From: Streptomyces sp. CB01881
GTDB taxonomy: Bacteria > Actinomycetota > Actinomycetes > Streptomycetales > Streptomycetaceae
NCBI RefSeq assembly: GCF_002953255.1
Contig: NZ_CP026498.1
Coordinates: 456,000-519,999, forward strand
DNA length: 64,000 nucleotides
Reading direction: 5' to 3'
Shown: in pieces, positions 1 through 10,777 of the stretch
How positions within the stretch are numbered: the first letter of the stretch is position 1
How the letters are laid out: each line of letters starts with the position of its first letter
The notes under the pieces: model-generated
What the model saw: the letters and a program-made list of their open reading frames with translations, nothing else
Told to the model about the DNA's origin: nothing
Databases searched by the model: none
Made by a program: the position numbers and the translations under genes

Positions 1-686
<686 letters not shown>

Positions 687-781
687 CACGTCCTCCCATC
701 ACCGGCCCGTTCAGTTGGCGCTGCCCGGGACTCCCCGTCCATCCTGCTCCGGTCCGACCCCGGCCGCCCAGCCGCCCGGCG

Positions 782-845
782 GGGCGGCCGGGCGGCGGGG
801 CGGCCGGGCGGCGGGGCGGCCGGGCGGCGGGGCGGCCGGGCGGGG
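782..845. repeat. Tandem repeat, 4 x 16 bp, G+C only
   Basis: Four head-to-tail copies of GGGCGGCCGGGCGGCG (the last with one change) lie between the PRC-barrel gene and the gene at 906. Each unit is partly self-complementary (GGGCGGCCGGGC), so it could form hairpins. Non-coding. A similar but distinct 17-bp array lies on the other side of the gene at 906-1796. Confidence 0.85.
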
Positions 846-905
846 TGTCCACAGCGGGAACAATGCGGTCGGCCCGGCCCCCGGGCGTCCCCTAAAGTCC
901 GAGCC

Positions 906-1796
906 ATGCTGAACGGGGTGGGAGCGCGAGAGCTCTACGAGGGCCTGCTGGAACACGAGGGACCGGACGCGTACGGGGACGTCGTCGTGCCGTGGCTCGA
1001 CCGGGCCCAGGGCGGATACCGCGCCGCGCTCACGGTGACGGCCGCATGCAACGGATGGTGGACCGCGAAGCGCACCGACGCCGGTGTCCTGGGCCTGCAC
1101 CGGCAGCTCTACGCCCTGAGCCGGGTGAGCGACCTCCTGCTGCTCGGCCGGCAGCACTCCGACGATCCGGTGGACATCGCCACACCAGGACTCGCGTTCC
1201 CGGACCACGAGTACCTCGGGCTGTTCGGCGCCCTCGGCATGACACCCGCCGGGGCCGGGGCCTTCGACCCGGTCCTGCACGAGATCGTCGAGGTCGAGCA
1301 GGCCGACGACCCCCGGTCACCGATCGAGATCACCGGAACGCTCTGGCCAGGCCTGATCCTCGGCGACCTGGTGTTCGGCCGGGCGGGCGTCCGGGTCCGG
1401 GCCGGTGCCGACCATGCGCAGCGCGGTGTCGCCGACCGCTCGCCGCTGTACTGGAGCTTCCGGCGCCGCCACCGGCTGACCGTCGACCTCTCCCAGGGCT
1501 GGGGCGGCAACTCCCAGTGGGCTACCAGCCTCCGGCTCGACTACCGGTCGCCGGCCGGCGACCGGCTCAACGTGGACGGCGACCGCTCGATCGACGGCAG
1601 CACGGAACTGGACCCCGACCACCCGGCCAACCTCGGCCCGGAGGAACGGCTGCTGACACCCCGCGAACGCCGCGACCTGCTCCGCCACCGCTGCCTGCTC
1701 CGCACGCCCGAAGCCGCCGACGAGCTGGCCGGCCTCGCCCCCTGGGAGGAGGAGCTCATGCCCTTCCGCTGGGTCCTCCCCGCCGACGAGGAGTGA
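906..1796 (+). CDS. Hypothetical protein, 296 aa
   Basis: Start ATG at 906 (MLNGVGARELYEGLLEHEG). No signal peptide or membrane segment. The protein is acidic with many aromatic residues (WWTAKR, YWSFRRRHR, LSQGWGGNSQWATSLRLDY), which suggests a compact cytoplasmic enzyme-like or toxin-immunity-like fold, but no catalytic motif was recognised. The regular ORF, codon use and sensible start support a real gene. It stands alone, flanked on both sides by GC-rich tandem repeats. Confidence 0.65.
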   Translation: MLNGVGARELYEGLLEHEGPDAYGDVVVPWLDRAQGGYRAALTVTAACNGWWTAKRTDAGVLGLHRQLYALSRVSDLLLLGRQHSDDPVDIATPGLAFPDHEYLGLFGALGMTPAGAGAFDPVLHEIVEVEQADDPRSPIEITGTLWPGLILGDLVFGRAGVRVRAGADHAQRGVADRSPLYWSFRRRHRLTVDLSQGWGGNSQWATSLRLDYRSPAGDRLNVDGDRSIDGSTELDPDHPANLGPEERLLTPRERRDLLRHRCLLRTPEAADELAGLAPWEEELMPFRWVLPADEE

Positions 1797-1835
1797 GCGG
1801 CACCCGTCAGGCCTTCCGGCCGTGGAGGTGGCACC

Positions 1836-1920
1836 GGGAGGGCCCGGGAGGCGGGAGGGCCCGGGAGGCGGGAGGGCCCGGGAGGCGGGAGGCCCCGTTC
1901 GCTGGGAGGGCCCGGGCGGC
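1836..1920. repeat. Tandem repeat, about 5 x 17 bp
   Basis: Unit GGGAGGGCCCGGGAGGC occurs three times perfectly at 1836-1886, then a diverged copy at 1887-1903, then a near-copy at 1904-1920. It lies between the convergent genes ending at 1796 (+) and 1962 (-). GGGCCC at the unit centre is palindromic. A structured RNA end or replication-slippage array is possible; no function can be assigned. Confidence 0.85.
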
Positions 1921-1961
1921 GGGAGGGCGGCGGCGGTCAGTCTGCGCGGGCGCACAGAACG

Positions 1962-2975
1962 TCAAGGAGCGCGCAGGACGTCGAGGAGGGGTGGATCGAC
2001 CGGCCAGGGCAGGCCGGTGGCCGCAGTGGCGGCCAGGCGGAGGGCGCCCAGGAGGGGCGGGCCGTCGGGCCGGTGGAGGCGGGCCCCGGGGAGGCGGGCG
2101 GCCAGGGCGGCGTGGGTGGCCCCGCGCAGCCGGGCGAGCCGGAAGAGACCTCCGGTCAGGGCGAGCCGGGGCTCCGTGAGCCCGGCGGCGGTGGCGGCGG
2201 CCGTCGCGGCGGCGACGATCTCCTCGGCGGCACGCCGCACGATCCCGTCCGCGACCGGGCAACCGCCCTCGGCCGCGGTGGCGACGTCCGGGGCGAAGGC
2301 CGCCAGCAGCGCGGCGCGGTCGGGGCGCGGCTGGAGCGCGGCGGGCAGGCCGGTCACCGGGCCGTAGCGCCGTTCGGCCGCAGCCAGCAGCGCGGGCGAG
2401 CCGCCGGTCCGCCCGTCGTAGGCGCGCAGGGCCGCCTCCAGGCCCGCGCGCCCGATCCAGCCGCCGCTGCCGCAGTCGCCGAGCAGTTGGCCCCAGCCGT
2501 CGGCGCGCCGCCAGCCCGCGTCCGGGTGGTGGCCTACCGCCACCAGGCCGGTGCCGGCCGCGACCACCACACCCGGCCGAGTACCGAGCGCGCCCGCGTA
2601 CGCGGTGACGGCGTCGCCGGCCAGCACCAGCCACTCCGCCCCGGTCGCGCGGGTCAGCGGACCGGGGAGCCCGGCCGCGAGGTCGCGGCCGAGCAGCGCC
2701 ATCCCGGTCGCACCGACGGCGACGGCGCCGATCCGCGCGCCCGCGGGCAGCCCGGTGGCCAGGGCGTCGAGGGCGGGGAGCAGCTCGGCGAGGAGCGCGG
2801 CCGCGTCATGGCCGGCCGCGCCGACCCGCGCGGCCGCGGCGATGTTCCGCGTCCGCGCGCCGGCGAGCCCGGCGGGCCAGGTGCCCGGCGCGAGCGCGAG
2901 CCGGATCCCGGATCCGCCGACGTCGACGCCGACCACCCAGGGGCCGGCCTGCGGGCCGGGACCGTCTGCGGGCAT
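1962..2975 (-). CDS. BadF/BadG-type ATPase, N-acetylglucosamine kinase-like
   Basis: 337 residues from the ATG at 2975. The ASKHA fold is visible: phosphate-1 loop VVGVDVGGSGIRLALAPG near the N-terminus, phosphate-2 region GVVVAAGTGLVAVG, then GWGQLLGDCGSGGWIG and the adenosine segment LALTGGLFRLARL. This order is that of the BadF/BadG/BcrA/BcrD family, which includes actinomycete N-acetylglucosamine kinases. It would phosphorylate an aminosugar in the cytoplasm for cell-wall recycling. The substrate is inferred from family only. Its neighbours do not form an operon with it. Confidence 0.75.
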   Translation of the reverse strand: MPADGPGPQAGPWVVGVDVGGSGIRLALAPGTWPAGLAGARTRNIAAAARVGAAGHDAAALLAELLPALDALATGLPAGARIGAVAVGATGMALLGRDLAAGLPGPLTRATGAEWLVLAGDAVTAYAGALGTRPGVVVAAGTGLVAVGHHPDAGWRRADGWGQLLGDCGSGGWIGRAGLEAALRAYDGRTGGSPALLAAAERRYGPVTGLPAALQPRPDRAALLAAFAPDVATAAEGGCPVADGIVRRAAEEIVAAATAAATAAGLTEPRLALTGGLFRLARLRGATHAALAARLPGARLHRPDGPPLLGALRLAATAATGLPWPVDPPLLDVLRAP

Positions 2976-3539
2976 CGTCAGCGCCCCTCGGTCACGGTGC
3001 GGTCCACCGGCGGCAGGGGGTGCCGCCGCCCCCTCGGCCGACCGGACGGTCAAGGCCTGCTCCGAGGTCCGGTCCACGGCGTCCCTCCCGGTGGGGCTCG
3101 TCCACGTCGTCCCGGGACCTCCGCGCGGGCGGCCTCTGCGGCCCGGCGGGCGCCGGCCCCGGGTGTGTCCGAAGTGTGCCACCACAGCCCCGGGGAGGGG
3201 ACCGCGCCGCGCACCGTGCCGCCTTCCAAGGGGCGGACGCAGTGGCGCACCGGGCTCGCCCCCGACCGGCTACGGCCGCGGCCGCCGCGCCGCATCGCGC
3301 CGGTGGACCGCTGCACACGGCGCTCCGGCAGCGGCCTCTTCGACGGGCCGTTCCCGGACTTCAGCGCTCGGGTCAGGGCGGGCGCACGACAGGTGGCACG
3401 CCGGCTCCACGGGCGGCCGCGGGGACGGCGCGGCGTCCTCGACGCCCGCCGCGGACCCCCCGGAGCAGCCCGCCCAGGCGACCCTGACGACGGATATGCT
3501 TCCGGCGATTCAGGAGATCGGGAGAAATCCGGGGGTGCC
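2976..3539. other. Intergenic, no gene seen
   Basis: 564 bp between the divergent kinase (-) and HAD-like (+) genes. Open frames are arginine/proline-rich shadows without recognisable motifs. It should hold both promoters; the segment near 3490 just before the AGGAGATCGGG ribosome site is slightly less GC-rich. No clear -10/-35 pair could be fixed. Confidence 0.4.
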
Positions 3540-4100
3540 ATGGACCGGCCGTTGCTGTTCCTCGATGTCGACGGCCCCCTGAATCCCTACGCGGCGGAGC
3601 ACGGGAGACGGCCCGAGGGCTACACGAGCGTCCGCATCCCGCGGGAGGACGGGGCCGCCGGGGAGCCCGGGAGGCCACGTGCCCGCGTGCGGCCGGAACG
3701 GGTGTGGCTCGACCACCGTCACGGGCGGGCCCTGCTGGCGCTGGACTACGAGCTGTGCTGGGCCACGGCATGGATGAATGACGCGAACAGGTGGATCGGA
3801 CCCGTGCTCGGTCTGCCCCGGTTGCCGTTCGTCGACTTCGGCGAAGCCCTGCTCAACGAGCGTCCCGACGGCGTCCATTGGAAGTCCGGGCCGTTGGTGG
3901 CGTACGCCGACGGCCGCCCGTTCGCCTGGGTCGACGACGAGCAGGGCGACGCGGATCACGCCCACGTGGCGGCCGGCCACGGCGCGCCCGCGCTCCTCCA
4001 TCACGTCAATCCGCGGATCGGCCTGCGGAACGACGACTTCGCCGCCCTCGCGGCCTTCGCGGCGTCCCTCCACCCGCCGAGGGCCGGCTCCTCGCCCTGA
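3540..4100 (+). CDS. HAD-like phosphatase domain protein
   Basis: 186 residues from the ATG at 3540, with AGGAG upstream. The N-terminus RPLLFLDVDGPLNPY carries the HAD motif I DxDGxLN with nucleophile Asp near residue 9. FAWVDDEQGDADH near residue 135 supplies the acidic motif IV, and WATAWMNDAN is typical of a streptomycete HAD-like subgroup. Cytoplasmic; substrate unknown. It is a single gene, with the pseudogene pair immediately downstream. Confidence 0.75.
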   Translation: MDRPLLFLDVDGPLNPYAAEHGRRPEGYTSVRIPREDGAAGEPGRPRARVRPERVWLDHRHGRALLALDYELCWATAWMNDANRWIGPVLGLPRLPFVDFGEALLNERPDGVHWKSGPLVAYADGRPFAWVDDEQGDADHAHVAAGHGAPALLHHVNPRIGLRNDDFAALAAFAASLHPPRAGSSP

Positions 4101-4145
4101 CGGCGCCTCCTGACGGGGCTTCCTGACGGCGCCTCGGCCGGCTCC

Positions 4146-4460
4146 TCAGCCGGCGTCGAGGAACTCCGCGACCAGTCCGGTGAACCGTTCCGGCTCCTCC
4201 ACCCACGGCCGGTGGCCGGAGCGGGTCAGCACCTCCAGCCGGCTCGCGGGGTGGCAGGCGGCCACCGCGCGAGCCGGTGCGGTGCCGATCATGCCGTCCG
4301 AGGCTCCGGCCACCACCAGGACGGGAGTGGCGGCGGCGCCCAGCCGGGCGATCCGCCCGGGCAGGGTGGCTCCGGCGGCCGAGCCGGCGTAGAAGGCCTC
4401 GCGCAGCCAGGGCAGGGTGGCGGCGTGCTCGGGCCGGTACTCGGCGCGGCGCCGCTCGTC
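4146..4460 (-). pseudogene. alpha/beta hydrolase, C-terminal remnant
   Basis: About 100 residues ending in FTGLVAEFLDAG. They contain the last third of an alpha/beta hydrolase: TPVLVVAGASDGMIG with the catalytic Asp, and LTRSGHRPWVEEPERF with the catalytic His. The nucleophile-elbow Ser and all of the N-terminal core are missing. Upstream of about 4460 the frame stays open but no longer resembles a hydrolase, because it runs antisense into the GNAT remnant. No start codon gives a complete domain, so it is read as a truncated gene. Confidence 0.65.
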
Positions 4461-4688
4461 CAGGACGTCCTCGTCCACCCGGCGCACCACCGGCGGGGCG
4501 TGGGCCGCGCCCTGATCGGGCATCTGAAGGAGCGCTATGTCCACTGCCGCTTCTCCCTGCTCTCCACCGACCACGAGTCGACGTCGGAGGGGCAGCGCAA
4601 CCACGCCTTCTACCGCTCGCTGGGCTTCCTCTCCTACGAGGAAAAGCAGATGTCCGCCTTCGGCCTGCCCAGGGTCCGGACCAGCTGA
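4458..4688 (+). pseudogene. GNAT acetyltransferase, C-terminal remnant
   Basis: From about 4458 the + frame reads VLVHPAHHRRGVGRALIGHL, the beta-4/acetyl-CoA pyrophosphate loop (R-x-x-G-x-G/A) of a GNAT enzyme. It then reads NHAFYRSLGFLSYEEKQMSA and ends FGLPRVRTS. The N-terminal half of the roughly 150-residue domain is absent; upstream sequence is the antisense of the hydrolase remnant. It abuts that remnant head to head with no promoter space. Confidence 0.65.
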
Positions 4689-4727
4689 CCGGCCCGGGCC
4701 CGAGGTCGTCGTGACACCCGGCCCGGC

Positions 4728-6602
<1,875 letters not shown>

Positions 6603-6642
6603 CGCTGGCCTCCCTTGGGTACAGCCCCACCGGGCCGTGGGA

Positions 6643-6663
6643 CTTGAGCCGGACCGTGTCAAT
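6643..6663 (-). promoter_or_regulatory. HAIR-like HspR operator overlapping a -35 box
   Basis: Read on the - strand: ATTGACA-N7-GCTCAAG, a degenerate form of the HspR-associated inverted repeat CTTGAGT-N7-ACTCAAG. One arm matches 6/7 and the other 4/7, with the correct 7-bp spacer. The weak arm is itself TTGACA, a perfect -35 hexamer. The element sits 41 bp upstream of the dnaK start, so a bound repressor would cover the promoter. No convincing -10 was identified. Confidence 0.6.
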
Positions 6664-6813
6664 TGTCGCTCCGCCGTGGGCGCCCTGCCCGCTCCCCGCC
6701 CGACCGGTCGGCCGGGGGGCGGGCAGGCTCCGGCTCCGCACGTCGGGCCGGGTGGCACGGGCGAGTTCGACGGCCTCGCGCCCGTCGGCGGCCTCCCCCG
6801 CCACCGGACCCAT

Positions 6814-6849
6814 CGGTACAGGCGGTACAGGCGGTACAGGCGGTACAGG
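6814..6849. repeat. Four 9-bp direct repeats upstream of dnaK
   Basis: Four perfect copies of CGGTACAGG lie about 210-250 bp upstream of dnaK. They read CCTGTACCG on the dnaK strand. The 9-bp period is close to one helical turn, so all copies face the same side of the DNA, as expected for iterated protein-binding sites. Open frames through it encode meaningless VQAVQA or LYRLYR tracts. Confidence 0.8.
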
Positions 6850-7365
6850 AATGTGACCACGGGGGAGCAGACTCCTTCGAATGACGTCCAGCAGGTGCGT
6901 GCGGCGGGCGCACCGTCGGCCGGCCGTCCCGGGTCTCCCGCAGCCTGGCCATCGTCGGCCGCCGGAGGGCCCCGTGTCGTCATCGCTGCGCAGGCACTTC
7001 GCGCACTTCGTGCGCAGTAGCGGATCCACCCGAACGATGCAGCGTCGGCCTCCCGCGGGAGGCCCGGCCCTCCCCCGCCGGAGGGAGTCCCCTGTCCTCG
7101 GCAACGGCCCTGGGCCCCGTCGGCGCGGACCGCCGTACAAGCGGACCCACCCGTCGGCCGGGCCGCCAGACCGCCGGAGCCGGACGGCGCGCGCCACCGG
7201 GCCGGCGCGGGCCCGCCGGGCCCCGGGTCACCCGGCCGGGCGGCGACAACGGGCCGGGGTCGCCCGGGCGAAGTAGCGTGATGTGCCTGGCCCGACCGTT
7301 CTGCCCGGTCCACCCAGGAAGTACCTGTCAGATCCCCTGTTCATCCTGCTGCCGGAGGAGGCCCG
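6850..7365. other. Intergenic, no gene seen
   Basis: About 515 bp between the iterated repeats upstream of dnaK (-) and the DegT-type gene (+). Open frames are low-complexity Arg/Pro shadows. A short hairpin, GCGCAC-TTC-GTGCGC, lies at 7001-7015. The ribosome site GGAGGAG of the next gene ends near 7360. Nothing else was identified. Confidence 0.4.
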
Positions 7366-8490
7366 ATGGGCGTTCCACCCGCTCGCATCGTCTTCGACGA
7401 GAGCGACCGTTCGGCCGTCGCGGACGCGGTGGCGGAGATCCTCGCCACCGGCGCGCTGACGCTCGGCCCGTGGACCGAGCGCTTCGAGCAGGCCTTCGCG
7501 GCCGAGCACGGCGCCACGCACGCGGTCGCCGTCGCCAGCGGCACGGCGGCGCTGGAGATCGTCCTGCGAACCGTCGACGTCCGCGACCGCGACGTGGTCG
7601 TCCCGGCCGTCACCTTCTACGCGACCGCCGGGGCCATCGTGCACGCGGGCGGGCGTCCGGTCATCGCCGATGTCGACCCGGCCACCCTCGCGCTCGGCCC
7701 CGAAACGCTGGAGGCGGCCCTCACCCCGGACACCGCGGCCGTGGTGCTGGTGCACATCGGCGGGCTGGTCACCCCCGAGGTGGACGCCCTGCGCGCGATC
7801 TGCGACCGCCGGGGCATCCCCCTGGTCGAGGACGCCGCGCACGCCCACGGCAGCAGTTACGGCGGGCGCTGCGCCGGGTCGTTCGGCCTGGCCGGCGCGT
7901 TCTCCTTCTACCCGACCAAGGTCACCACCAGCGGCGAGGGCGGCATGATCCTCACCGAGTCGGCCGAGCTGCGCGACGAGGCCCGGATCTACCGCGACCA
8001 GGGCAAGGGCTCGTTCACCACCAACCACCACGTCCGGTTCGGCGCCTCCTGGCGGATGAGCGAGCTGAACGCCGCCGTCGGCACGGTGCACCTGCGGCGG
8101 CTCAAGGAGTTCGTCGAGACCAGGCGGCGGGTCGCCCAGCGCTACGACGCGGCGCTCGCCGGCCTCGACGGGCTCCGGCCGGTGACGGAGCCGGCCGGTT
8201 CGCGCAGCAACTACTACAAGTACGTGGCGCTGCTGCCGGCCGGCGTCGACCGCGCCGCGTTCAAGCGGGCGGTGGCCGAGGAGTACGCCGTCCGGCTCTC
8301 CGGCGAGGTCTACGACCTGCCGCTGCACCTGCAACCGGTGCTGGCCGCCTACCGGCGGGGCCCGCTGCCGGTCGCCGAGGACCTCTGTGCCCGGCAGATC
8401 TGCCTGCCGGTGCACTCCGACATGACCGAGGACGAGACCGACCGGGTGATCGAGGCGGTCACGGCCGTCCACCGCCGTCTCGCCGGCTGA
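7366..8490 (+). CDS. DegT/DnrJ/EryC1/StrS-family PLP aminotransferase
   Basis: 374 residues from ATG 7366 with ribosome site GGAGGAG. PLP residues: VEDAAHAHGSSY with Asp156 for the pyridine nitrogen, and FYPTKVTTSGEGG with the Schiff-base Lys185; ASGTAALEI near residue 58 contributes to the phosphate cup. The family transaminates keto-sugars (or, in the AHBA branch, an aminoshikimate precursor). The following genes are an NAD-dependent epimerase and a glycosyltransferase, so an aminosugar donor is the likely product. It starts a three-gene + strand unit. Confidence 0.88.
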   Translation: MGVPPARIVFDESDRSAVADAVAEILATGALTLGPWTERFEQAFAAEHGATHAVAVASGTAALEIVLRTVDVRDRDVVVPAVTFYATAGAIVHAGGRPVIADVDPATLALGPETLEAALTPDTAAVVLVHIGGLVTPEVDALRAICDRRGIPLVEDAAHAHGSSYGGRCAGSFGLAGAFSFYPTKVTTSGEGGMILTESAELRDEARIYRDQGKGSFTTNHHVRFGASWRMSELNAAVGTVHLRRLKEFVETRRRVAQRYDAALAGLDGLRPVTEPAGSRSNYYKYVALLPAGVDRAAFKRAVAEEYAVRLSGEVYDLPLHLQPVLAAYRRGPLPVAEDLCARQICLPVHSDMTEDETDRVIEAVTAVHRRLAG

Positions 8491-8577
8491 GGCGCCGGGC
8501 GACGGCCGCTCGACGGCGGCCCGCCGCCCGGAGGAACGCGACCCAACGAACCGGCCCGCCGGACAAGGAGAGAGAAC

Positions 8578-9543
8578 GTGCGCGTAGCCGTCACCGGGGG
8601 ATGCGGATTCATCGGCTCACACGTCGTGGACCGGCTGCTGGCGGCCGGGCACGAGGTGCTCGCGGTGGACACCACCGACAAGTACCTCAACCCCGGCGCG
8701 GAGTTCGCCCGGATCGACATCCTCGACCTGCCCGCGCTCACCGCGGCCCTGGACGGCAGCGAGGTGGTCTTCCACCTCGCCGCGATGGCGGACGTCGAAC
8801 GCGTCGCCGCCGACCCGGTCCGGGCCGTGCGCACCAACATCGACGGCACCGAGGCCGTCCTGGAGGCGGCCCGGCGGAGCGGGCTCAGCCGCACCGTGCT
8901 GGCCAGCACCGTCTGGGTCTACGGCGCCGCCCTCGCGGAGGCGGGGATGGACAACGGCGAGCAGGAGCTGGACGAGCACGTACCGATCGAGCTGGATCAC
9001 AGCGGGCACCTGTACGTCGCCACCAAGCTCGCCGCCGAGATGCTGGTGCACAGCTACCGGGAGCTGTACGGGCGGCACTTCACCATCCTGCGGTACGGCA
9101 TCCCGTACGGGCCCCGGATGCGGGACGAACTGGTGGTCGCCCGGTTCGTGCAGGCGGCGTTGGCCGGACGGCCGATCACCATCGCGGGCGACGGGCGGCA
9201 GAGCCGCAACTTCGTCTACGTCGAGGACCTCGCGGACGCCCACGTCCGGGCCCTCTCCCCCACCGCCGAGGACCAGACGTTCGCGCTGGAGGGCTCGACC
9301 GCGATCTCGGTGCGGGACATCGCCGACACCGTCGACCGGCTCCTCGGGCCGGTCAGCATCGAGCACATCGAGGCCCGGGCCGCCGACTACTCCGGGCGCC
9401 GCATCTCGGCCGCGCAGGCCAAGCGGCTGCTCGGCTGGTCGCCGCGGACCAACTTCGCGGACGGGGTCCGGCGGTACGCGGACTGGTACCGGGAGGAGGC
9501 CTCGCCGGCCCCCGCACCAAAGCCTGCGTCGGGCTCCTCCTGA
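8578..9543 (+). CDS. NAD-dependent epimerase/dehydratase (extended SDR)
   Basis: 321 residues from GTG 8578, preceded by AAGGAGAG. The Rossmann motif VTGGCGFIGSHV (Gly7, Gly10, Gly13) and the catalytic YVATK (Tyr146/Lys150) are intact, with Ser/Thr in LASTVWVYG. YGIPYGPRM and RNFVYVEDLADAHV are typical of nucleotide-sugar epimerases and dehydratases of the GalE/RmlB group. It probably processes an NDP-sugar used by the neighbouring aminotransferase and glycosyltransferase. The specific reaction cannot be read from sequence. Confidence 0.88.
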   Translation: MRVAVTGGCGFIGSHVVDRLLAAGHEVLAVDTTDKYLNPGAEFARIDILDLPALTAALDGSEVVFHLAAMADVERVAADPVRAVRTNIDGTEAVLEAARRSGLSRTVLASTVWVYGAALAEAGMDNGEQELDEHVPIELDHSGHLYVATKLAAEMLVHSYRELYGRHFTILRYGIPYGPRMRDELVVARFVQAALAGRPITIAGDGRQSRNFVYVEDLADAHVRALSPTAEDQTFALEGSTAISVRDIADTVDRLLGPVSIEHIEARAADYSGRRISAAQAKRLLGWSPRTNFADGVRRYADWYREEASPAPAPKPASGSS

Positions 9544-9553
9544 GGCGGGGCCC

Positions 9554-10639
9554 GTGCCGCACGCGCTGCTGGTCTCCGGCTCGCTCGGGCAGGGCCACGA
9601 CGTGATGGCCCAGGCCTGCGCGGACTCGCTGCACGAGCGCGGGTGGACCACCGCCACCGTGGACGCGATGGCGCTGCTCGGGCAACGGGCCGGCTCGGCA
9701 GGTGAGTTGGTGTTCCGGCGGCTGCTCGGCCTGCCCGGGCTCTACGACGCCTTCCACTTCTCGGCGCTGCGGCCCGGTGCCCGGATCGCGCTGCTCGCCG
9801 ACGCGGCGGCGCGGACCCGGCTGGTGCCGGCCCTGCGGGAACTGGTCGCGGAGCAGCGACCGGACCTGGTGGTGTCGGTGTTCGCGACCGCGACCTCCGC
9901 GCTGAACCGGCTGCGTGCGGACGGCGGGCCCGGCTTCCGCCACCTCGTCCTCTGCACCGACGTCACACCGCACCGGCTCTGGGTGCAGGACGGCACCGAC
10001 CTCTTCCTGGTCACCTCCGAGGTCGCCGCCTGCGCGGTGCGGCGCTACCGACCGGACGCGGCGATCGCCGTACTGCCGGCGCCGCTGCGCGAACCGTTCT
10101 ACCGCCCGCCCGGACGGGCCGAGGCCCGGGCCGAGGCCGGGGTGCCGCCGGACGCGCGGTGCGTGCTGCTGATGTCCGGCTCCTGGGGGCTCGGCCCGCT
10201 CGCCCGGACGGCGGCCTCGCTCGCGGACGCCGGACCGCACGTGCTCGCCGTGGCCGGCCGCAACCGCGAGCTGGAGGCCCGGCTCCGGCGGGCCGCCGGG
10301 CGCCGACCGCGTCTGCACCCGTTCGGGTACACCGACCGGATCCCCGTGCTGATGGCCGCCGCCGACCTGGTGGTCACCAGCTCCGGCGACACCTGCAGCG
10401 AGGCGCGGGCACTCGGCCGCCGGCTGCTCCTGCTGGACATCGTCCAGGGCCACGGCCGCGACAACCTCCAGCACGAGCTGGAGCTGGGTCATGCCGACGT
10501 GACGTCCGCCCGGCCCGCCGAGGTGGTCCGCAACGCCCTCGCCGCTCTGGAGCGCCCCGCGCCGGCCCCCTCCCCCGGTGCCTCGCCGGCCGGGTGGCGG
10601 ACGGGGTTCGCGGCGGCGCTGGAGCGGGTCGGCCTGTAG
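9554..10639 (+). CDS. MGDG-synthase/MurG-like glycosyltransferase
   Basis: 361 residues from GTG 9554, ten bases after the epimerase. The N-terminus ALLVSGSLGQGHDVMAQACA is the glycine-rich acceptor loop of the monogalactosyldiacylglycerol synthase/MurG (GT28-like, GT-B) group, followed by DVTPHRLWVQDGTDLF. The C-terminal donor half has LLMSGSWGLGPL, PFGYTDRIPVLMAAADLVV and SSGDTCSEARALGRRLLLLD. It should transfer a sugar from an NDP donor to a lipid or cell-wall acceptor at the inner membrane face. The acceptor is inferred from the family. Confidence 0.8.
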   Translation: MPHALLVSGSLGQGHDVMAQACADSLHERGWTTATVDAMALLGQRAGSAGELVFRRLLGLPGLYDAFHFSALRPGARIALLADAAARTRLVPALRELVAEQRPDLVVSVFATATSALNRLRADGGPGFRHLVLCTDVTPHRLWVQDGTDLFLVTSEVAACAVRRYRPDAAIAVLPAPLREPFYRPPGRAEARAEAGVPPDARCVLLMSGSWGLGPLARTAASLADAGPHVLAVAGRNRELEARLRRAAGRRPRLHPFGYTDRIPVLMAAADLVVTSSGDTCSEARALGRRLLLLDIVQGHGRDNLQHELELGHADVTSARPAEVVRNALAALERPAPAPSPGASPAGWRTGFAAALERVGL

Positions 10640-10777
10640 CGGGCCACGGGCCGGCCTGGGCCGGTCGGCCTGGCGCGGGTAGGTCTGGGGCAGGTCGGCC
10701 TGGGGCGGGGTGGCCTGGGGCGGGCCGCGCTCGGCCGTTGAAGGGGGCGGCGGGCCGCGCGAGGACCGGCCGGCGCG
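10640..10777. repeat. Degenerate G-rich repeats between convergent genes
   Basis: Several imperfect copies of a GGTCGGCCTGGGGCGGG-like unit lie between the glycosyltransferase (+) and the deacetylase (-). No perfect hairpin was found; the stretch may still serve as a terminator region. Confidence 0.4.

Noticed and set aside
6814..6849. Iteron-type replication or plasmid origin
   Set aside because: Only four short copies, no rep gene or AT-rich unwinding region, and direct placement upstream of dnaK; a regulatory role is simpler.
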